A DNA stretch of 64,000 bases from SG8-38 sp041576815 (GTDB lineage: Bacteria > Myxococcota_A > Polyangia > Polyangiales > Houyiibacteriaceae), in the NCBI GenBank assembly GCA_041576815.1, contig JBFGKE010000010.1, forward strand, positions 1 to 64,000, given 5' to 3'. The position numbers were made by a program, and so were the translations under genes. The notes beneath the pieces were generated by a model. The model saw nothing but the letters and a program-made list of their open reading frames with translations. It was not told where the DNA came from and did not search any database. Positions 60,056 to 64,000 of this stretch are shown one piece after another; positions within the stretch are counted from its first letter, which is position 1, and each line of letters opens with the position of its first letter.

Positions 60056-61704
60056 GCGAAGAGACCGGCGAAGAGATCCAGTCCACGTTTGCAGATCTCG
60101 GCCTTCGCCAGGACGTGTTGGAGGCGCTCGGCGAGATGGGCTGGGAGGCTCCCACGCCGGTTCAGCGTGACGCCTACCCGCTCGCGGTCGCTGGGCACGA
60201 CATCATCGTTCAGTCGCGAACCGGAACCGGCAAGACCGGCGCGTTTGGTATTCCGCTCGTCGACAGGCTGCTCTCGGACGACGGGGACGAGCAAGCGCTC
60301 GTGCTTGCCCCTACGCGGGAGCTCGCCCTGCAAAGCGCGCGCGAAATCGAGAAGCTTGGCGCGCGGCGCGGAATCGACACGGTGGCGGTCTACGGAGGCG
60401 CATCGATGGATCGGCAAATCAGCGCACTCGAAAAAGGCGCTAGAGTGATCAGTGGTACCCCGGGTCGCGTTCTCGATCATCTCAAACGCAAGACGATGAA
60501 GGCGTCGAGGCTGCGCATCCTCGTGCTCGACGAAGCCGACGAGATGCTTTCGATGGGCTTCGCCAAAGAGCTGAACGCGATCATCGAAAAGCTTCCGAAA
60601 AAGCGTCAGACCCTGTTGTTTTCAGCAACGGTGGACCGCGCGATCAAGCGGGTGGCCGAGCGGCACATGCGGGACCCGCAGTTCCTCGGTCTCTCGGGCG
60701 ATCACGTGGGGGCGCTCGGGATCGAGCATTTCGCGTACATGGTGACTGGCGTCGGCCGCGTCGCAAACCTCATCACCGTCCTCGAGATCGAAGACCCGGA
60801 GAGCGCGCTCATCTTTTGCAATACCAAAGCCGAAACCGAAGAGGTGTCGGCAGCGCTTCAACGCGCCGGTTTCAACGCCGAGTGGCTCAACGGTGACAGG
60901 CCTCAAAGAGAGCGAGAGGACGTTCTCGGTCGAGTCCGCCGTGAGGAGATCCGCTTCTTGGTCGCCACCGATGTCGCCGCGCGAGGGATCGACGTCTCGC
61001 ACCTCACCCACGTCATCAACTTCTCACTGCCCGAAAACGTCGAACAGTACGTTCACCGCACCGGCAGGACCGGCCGCGCAGGCCGAACAGGTACCGCGAG
61101 TTCGCTCGTTGGCCCGAGCGAGCTCGGCATTCTCTACTACCTGCGTTTGCAGTATCGTATCTTTCCCGTCGAACGGACGCTTCCGAGCGAAGGCGAACAA
61201 CGCACTCGGCAAGAAGCCGACTTGATCGCCATGATCGACACCGCGTACCCAAACCCACCAAGCGAAAAGGACCTCGCCCTCGTGCGGCGCTTCCTGACGC
61301 ACGAAAGCGCCGACCGGATGCTGGCCGGGCTCCTCGCGGCGTTCTTCGGGACTGAAACCGACGATCTCGACAAGGTCGCTGCGTCCCGACGCCGTCGCGG
61401 CAAAGAGCACGTCGACCGGGCGAGCAACGGCGGCGATTCTGAGTCGCGCGACGACGACGACGAGCCCACGGCGACCCTCTATGTCAACGTGGGCCGGCGT
61501 CACGAGCTGAAAGCGTCGGAGCTCGGCCGGCTTCTCAGGGACCGTACCGGCCTGAAGCGCAAAGAAATCGGGCGTATACGAGTACGTGACCGGCATTCCC
61601 TCGTCGACGTGCCCGAAGAGAGGGCCCAGGCCGTCATCGACTCGATGGCAGGCGCCGTTTTGCGGGACCAGGAGCTCGAGCTGGAGCTCGCCAGCGGCGA
61701 TTGA
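60052..61704 (+). CDS. DEAD-box RNA helicase (DeaD/CsdA type)
   Basis: The RecA-like core shows the motifs in order: Q-motif F followed by PTPVQRDAYP, motif I SRTGTGKTG, PTRELALQ, TPGRVLDHL, DEAD in LVLDEADEML, SAT in LLFSATVD, and motif VI HRTGRTGRAG. Motif I has Arg where AQTG is usual. The linker after the core is helical, then acidic and basic. The last 75 residues (ATLYVNVGRRHELKASELGR, followed by the segment ending in VPEERAQAVIDSM) form a DbpA/CsdA RNA-binding domain. It is likely to act in ribosome assembly or RNA decay. It is 550 residues long. Confidence 0.95.
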   Translation: MSEETGEEIQSTFADLGLRQDVLEALGEMGWEAPTPVQRDAYPLAVAGHDIIVQSRTGTGKTGAFGIPLVDRLLSDDGDEQALVLAPTRELALQSAREIEKLGARRGIDTVAVYGGASMDRQISALEKGARVISGTPGRVLDHLKRKTMKASRLRILVLDEADEMLSMGFAKELNAIIEKLPKKRQTLLFSATVDRAIKRVAERHMRDPQFLGLSGDHVGALGIEHFAYMVTGVGRVANLITVLEIEDPESALIFCNTKAETEEVSAALQRAGFNAEWLNGDRPQREREDVLGRVRREEIRFLVATDVAARGIDVSHLTHVINFSLPENVEQYVHRTGRTGRAGRTGTASSLVGPSELGILYYLRLQYRIFPVERTLPSEGEQRTRQEADLIAMIDTAYPNPPSEKDLALVRRFLTHESADRMLAGLLAAFFGTETDDLDKVAASRRRRGKEHVDRASNGGDSESRDDDDEPTATLYVNVGRRHELKASELGRLLRDRTGLKRKEIGRIRVRDRHSLVDVPEERAQAVIDSMAGAVLRDQELELELASGD

Positions 61705-61754
61705 TCTCCAAATTTGGGGACCTATCCGATGGTCGTCTATCTTGATTTCGGTAG

Positions 61755-63596
61755 ATGCCTGAGGGGATAGCATCGACGAGGCCGGAGCCGTCAGGGTTGC
61801 ACCCGGGCGTCGTGGTCGGAGGCCGATTCGAGGTCATCGATCGAATCGATGAGGACCCGCAGGCGATCGTCTGGTCCGCCAAGGACCAGCAGACCCAAAG
61901 GGCGATCCTAGTACGTGTAATCCGTCCCGAGCTGGTGCCGGCGGAGGCCGCGGCGAGCCTGCGGGACGCATGCCGAGCTGCCGCCTCGCTCTCACATCGA
62001 AACATCGTGCGGATCTTCGGCGTGGGCCGAACCTCGAAGGGCGAACATTTCGTGGCGGGCGAGTGGGTCGAGGGCACCTCTCTCTCCGAGTTCATTCACG
62101 GGCGAGACGAGGCCGCCGGGCCAATCCCGCTGCGGGGCATCTACAACGTGATTGCACACCTGTGCGACGCGCTCACCTACGCCCATCGGAAAGGGCCCCA
62201 TGGAACGCTTCGTCCCGGCGTCGTGTGGGTGACGCCTGGAGGGCGCGTGAAGGTTCGCGACTTCGGTGTCGGTCGGGTCCTGCTGGACGCGAGGGGGCCG
62301 AGCGTCTTCAAAGACGCGGAGCACGCCTGTCTGGCACCGGAGGTCAAGCGGGGAGAGGCGCCGACGCCTCGAAGCGACGTGTTTGGAATCGGTGCCATTC
62401 TGTACGAGCTGTTGACTAGCCGAACGCCGGGTGCCGACTTCGTGGCGCCGTCGCACGTTCGAAGTGACATCTCGCCGGAGGTCGACGGGATCCTGTTCCA
62501 ATGCCTCGCGCACGATCCGAAGGACCGCTTGGACTCGCCGGACAGCATTCGCAAAGCCCTCGTCCCGTTCGTCACGCAAGCGAACTCGCTGCCGCCGCCA
62601 ACGAACGGTAAAGAGCTCAGCGTTCTCCACTCGGTCCCACCGCCGGCCGACCTGGAAGTGCCGATTTTCAGCTTGGTCCCGGAGGCCAACCCAGCGCCGC
62701 CTGCGCCGCCCGCGCGTCCCAAGCGCGGCCTGATGAGTCTCATCAACGAGCTTTCGTCGGACTCCAAACAGCGTTGGATGGTGGCACGCGACAAGATGGA
62801 CCACGGCCCATTCAACGCTCGTGAGCTGATCGAGCGGGTAAACATCGGAGGGTTTTCTGGCGACGACCTCACGTTGAACATCGACACTAAGGAGCGAAAG
62901 CCCCTTCGCGAGTGGAGTGAGTTCAAAGAGTTCATCCTTCAGCGAGAGCACCAAGACACCGCTGCGGCTGAACGCGCGGCGCGCGCCCATGCACGCCGAT
63001 CCGAGAAGCGCTCATCCGCGATGAAGTGGCTGATCGCGGCGTCGGTCATCGGAGTCGTGACGATTTCGGTGGGTGGGTTCTTGATGTCCCGGTCGAGCGA
63101 TGCCCGCGAGGCCGCTGCGACCGAGCTCGACGACTTGTTCAAGCTCGGGAAGATCACCACCGGCGAAGCGGGCCTCCTGCCCGACCGTCCGGTGCGGACT
63201 CGCAGACGCGGCTCGGGGGGAGCGGCACCAAAGCGCAGCAGCGGCGGCGGCTTTGCCAGCTACGACGAAGCGATGAGCCGCGCGGTGGAGATCGGCGACG
63301 CCTCGCAGGGCGGCGGTGAGGGCCGCCTGACCGGGGGCCAGGTCGCCAGCGTGATGAACCGGAATCTCAACGGCTTCTATCGAAGCTGCGTAGTGCCGGA
63401 GGTCAAGAGCGGCGGCAAGCCAGGCAACGTGAAAGTCGACCTCGCGATTGCAGGCACCGGCTCCGTGCTCGGCGCGAGCGTGCACGGGGGCAGCGCGAGC
63501 TTTCAGGGATGCATGGCGCAGCAGATCAAGTCAGTCCGCTTTCCCACCTTCGGCGCCCCACGCATGGGCGCGAGATATACGTTCACGGTGAACTAG
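61755..63596 (+). CDS. transmembrane pseudokinase with GYF and AgmX-type C-terminal domain
   Basis: The N-terminal domain (about 18-275) has the Ser/Thr kinase fold, but the essential residues are gone: the P-loop is DEDPQAIV, the VAIK lysine is Arg54 (ILVRVIRP), and HRD is HGT at 149-151 with no catalytic Asn. DFG (169-171) and the APE-like end LAPEVKRG remain. A Pro-rich linker leads to a GYF_2-like domain (about 341-391, with HGPFNARELIERV). A membrane span lies at 423-445. The external C-terminus (about 520-613: MNRNLNGFYRSCVVPEV, GSVLGASVHGG, FQGCM) is the AgmX/PglI C-terminal domain type, with two conserved Cys. It is probably a non-catalytic receptor or scaffold. Confidence 0.88.
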   Translation: MPEGIASTRPEPSGLHPGVVVGGRFEVIDRIDEDPQAIVWSAKDQQTQRAILVRVIRPELVPAEAAASLRDACRAAASLSHRNIVRIFGVGRTSKGEHFVAGEWVEGTSLSEFIHGRDEAAGPIPLRGIYNVIAHLCDALTYAHRKGPHGTLRPGVVWVTPGGRVKVRDFGVGRVLLDARGPSVFKDAEHACLAPEVKRGEAPTPRSDVFGIGAILYELLTSRTPGADFVAPSHVRSDISPEVDGILFQCLAHDPKDRLDSPDSIRKALVPFVTQANSLPPPTNGKELSVLHSVPPPADLEVPIFSLVPEANPAPPAPPARPKRGLMSLINELSSDSKQRWMVARDKMDHGPFNARELIERVNIGGFSGDDLTLNIDTKERKPLREWSEFKEFILQREHQDTAAAERAARAHARRSEKRSSAMKWLIAASVIGVVTISVGGFLMSRSSDAREAAATELDDLFKLGKITTGEAGLLPDRPVRTRRRGSGGAAPKRSSGGGFASYDEAMSRAVEIGDASQGGGEGRLTGGQVASVMNRNLNGFYRSCVVPEVKSGGKPGNVKVDLAIAGTGSVLGASVHGGSASFQGCMAQQIKSVRFPTFGAPRMGARYTFTVN

Positions 63597-63604
63597 GGAC
63601 TGGG

Positions 63605-63632
63605 GTCACGGTTTCGTTCCCGTTCCCGTGAC
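63605..63632 (+). terminator. candidate hairpin after the pseudokinase gene
   Basis: Bases 63605-63611 (gtcacgg) and 63626-63632 (ccgtgac) form a perfect 7-bp stem with a 14-base loop containing a gttccc repeat. It starts nine bases after the pseudokinase stop. No T-run follows, so it is at best a weak or Rho-assisted terminator. Confidence 0.35.
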
Positions 63633-63650
63633 GGTGAAATCAACTCTTTG

Positions 63651-63673
63651 AAAAAGGGGACTGTCCCCTTTTT
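63651..63673. repeat. REP-like palindrome, second copy
   Basis: Arms aaaaaggggac and gtccccttttt flank a single t. The 23 bases are identical to the core of the copy at 173-197. It lies one base beyond the stop codon of the minus-strand PilT-family gene, and the plus-strand pseudokinase gene also ends toward it. Confidence 0.75.
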
Positions 63674-63674
63674 T

Positions 63675-64000
63675 TCAGCCCTCGAGCACGGCGGCTACTT
63701 GGGGGAGCCTGGCGAAGCTGTCTTTGTCGGCTGCTTTTTCGAGGGCGTCTTCGGGCCTGACTTTGCCTGCGGCGACCATCCTCCCGAGCACGGCGTCGAT
63801 GCTCTGCATGCCGTGACTGCCACCCCCCTGGATCAGGCTCTGAAGCATCGAGGTTTTCGCCTCTCGAATCGCGGCCGCGACGCCCGGCGTTCCAATCAGG
63901 ATCTCTTGCGCCGCAATACGACCGCTTCCGTCGGCTTTGCGGAGGAGCTGCTGGGCAACGATGCCTGCCAGCGAGTCCGCCAGCATGCCCCGGATCTGAG
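63675..64000 (-). CDS. PilT-family ATPase, C-terminal part (cut by window edge)
   Basis: The frame enters from the right edge and reads QIRGMLADSLAGIVAQQLLR, then ADGSGRIAAQEILIGTPGVA. This is the C-terminal half of a PilT/PilU-type secretion ATPase after the His box. The PilT-like AAAIREAKTSMLQSLIQGG region follows, with MQSIDAVLGRMVAAGKV near the end. It is a second retraction-type ATPase besides the complete pilT at 19944. Only about 108 residues are visible; the start lies outside the window. Confidence 0.85.
   Translation of the reverse strand, partial: QIRGMLADSLAGIVAQQLLRKADGSGRIAAQEILIGTPGVAAAIREAKTSMLQSLIQGGGSHGMQSIDAVLGRMVAAGKVRPEDALEKAADKDSFARLPQVAAVLEG

Noticed and set aside
1..64000. 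CRISPR array, prophage, integron or secondary-metabolite cluster
   Set aside because: I saw no regularly spaced repeats, integrase, transposase, phage structural genes or PKS/NRPS genes. The window is conserved core genes plus signalling and envelope genes.
1..64000. tRNA or rRNA genes
   Set aside because: Reading the intergenic gaps on both strands, I found no cloverleaf T-loop (GGTTCGAATCC-type) or rRNA signature.

Overview
The window is a continuous, densely packed, GC-rich bacterial chromosome segment. It carries about 55 protein genes, mostly with gaps under 100 bases and many 1-10 base stop/start overlaps. I found no rRNA, tRNA, CRISPR array, insertion sequence or prophage. The gene content suggests a member of the Myxococcota (the former deltaproteobacterial myxobacteria and relatives): eukaryote-like Ser/Thr kinases and pseudokinases, several FHA proteins, an AgmX/PglI-type C-terminal domain, type IV pilus (twitching) genes dispersed along the chromosome, many TPR and PEGA-like envelope proteins, and frequent GTG/TTG starts. 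This placement is inferred from gene content, not from a phylogeny.

Layout. 0-5 kb: a patatin-like lipase, a TPR membrane protein, a small lipoprotein, efp next to its likely modifying ligase epmA, and mazG. 5-12 kb: a plus-strand run of TetR regulator, holB, metG, HEAT-repeat protein, tatD, rplC and rlmE; rlmE appears to start at CTG directly after the rplC stop. 12-16.6 kb (minus): TPR lipoprotein, glnD with a damaged HD domain, and a cell-wall amidase. 16.7-18.4 kb: purM-purN. 18.4-26.7 kb: a degenerate flavoprotein, pilT, a PEGA-like envelope protein, a Ser/Thr kinase, pilC and pilS. 26.6-29 kb (minus): trpG-trpD-trpC, whose end overlaps pilS on the opposite strand. 29-37 kb: hydrolase, two FHA/zinc-ribbon paralogues in convergent orientation, an EI24-like membrane protein, an MCE/MlaD protein and uppP. 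37-39.6 kb: manC-manB. 39.5-44 kb (minus): a cryptic pseudokinase/PEGA-like protein and hisB-H-A-F. 44-49.4 kb (minus): a J-domain protein, an Hsp70 with a long linker insertion, and gyrA. 49.5-54.5 kb: SPOR protein, a 368-base stretch without a gene, an orphan solute-binding protein, a transpeptidase, an FHA-GGDEF protein and a glycosyltransferase. 54.6-63.6 kb: lon, a histidine kinase/response regulator pair, two small membrane proteins, a DEAD-box helicase and a pseudokinase-GYF-AgmX protein. A PilT-family gene runs off the right edge.

The genes form conventional blocks (trp, his, pur, translation, envelope/mannose sugars) mixed with a signalling layer. That layer has one apparently active Ser/Thr kinase, two kinase-derived proteins that have lost catalytic residues, three FHA proteins, one c-di-GMP synthase, two histidine kinases, and an Hsp70 whose insertion carries repeated Thr-centred motifs. 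No classical new defence or biosynthetic system is visible. The less ordinary items are the CTG-initiated rlmE, the GlnD with altered HD ligands, the Hsp70 with a long linker insertion, the two pseudokinase architectures, the antisense gene overlaps, and a palindrome family that sits 3' of minus-strand genes.
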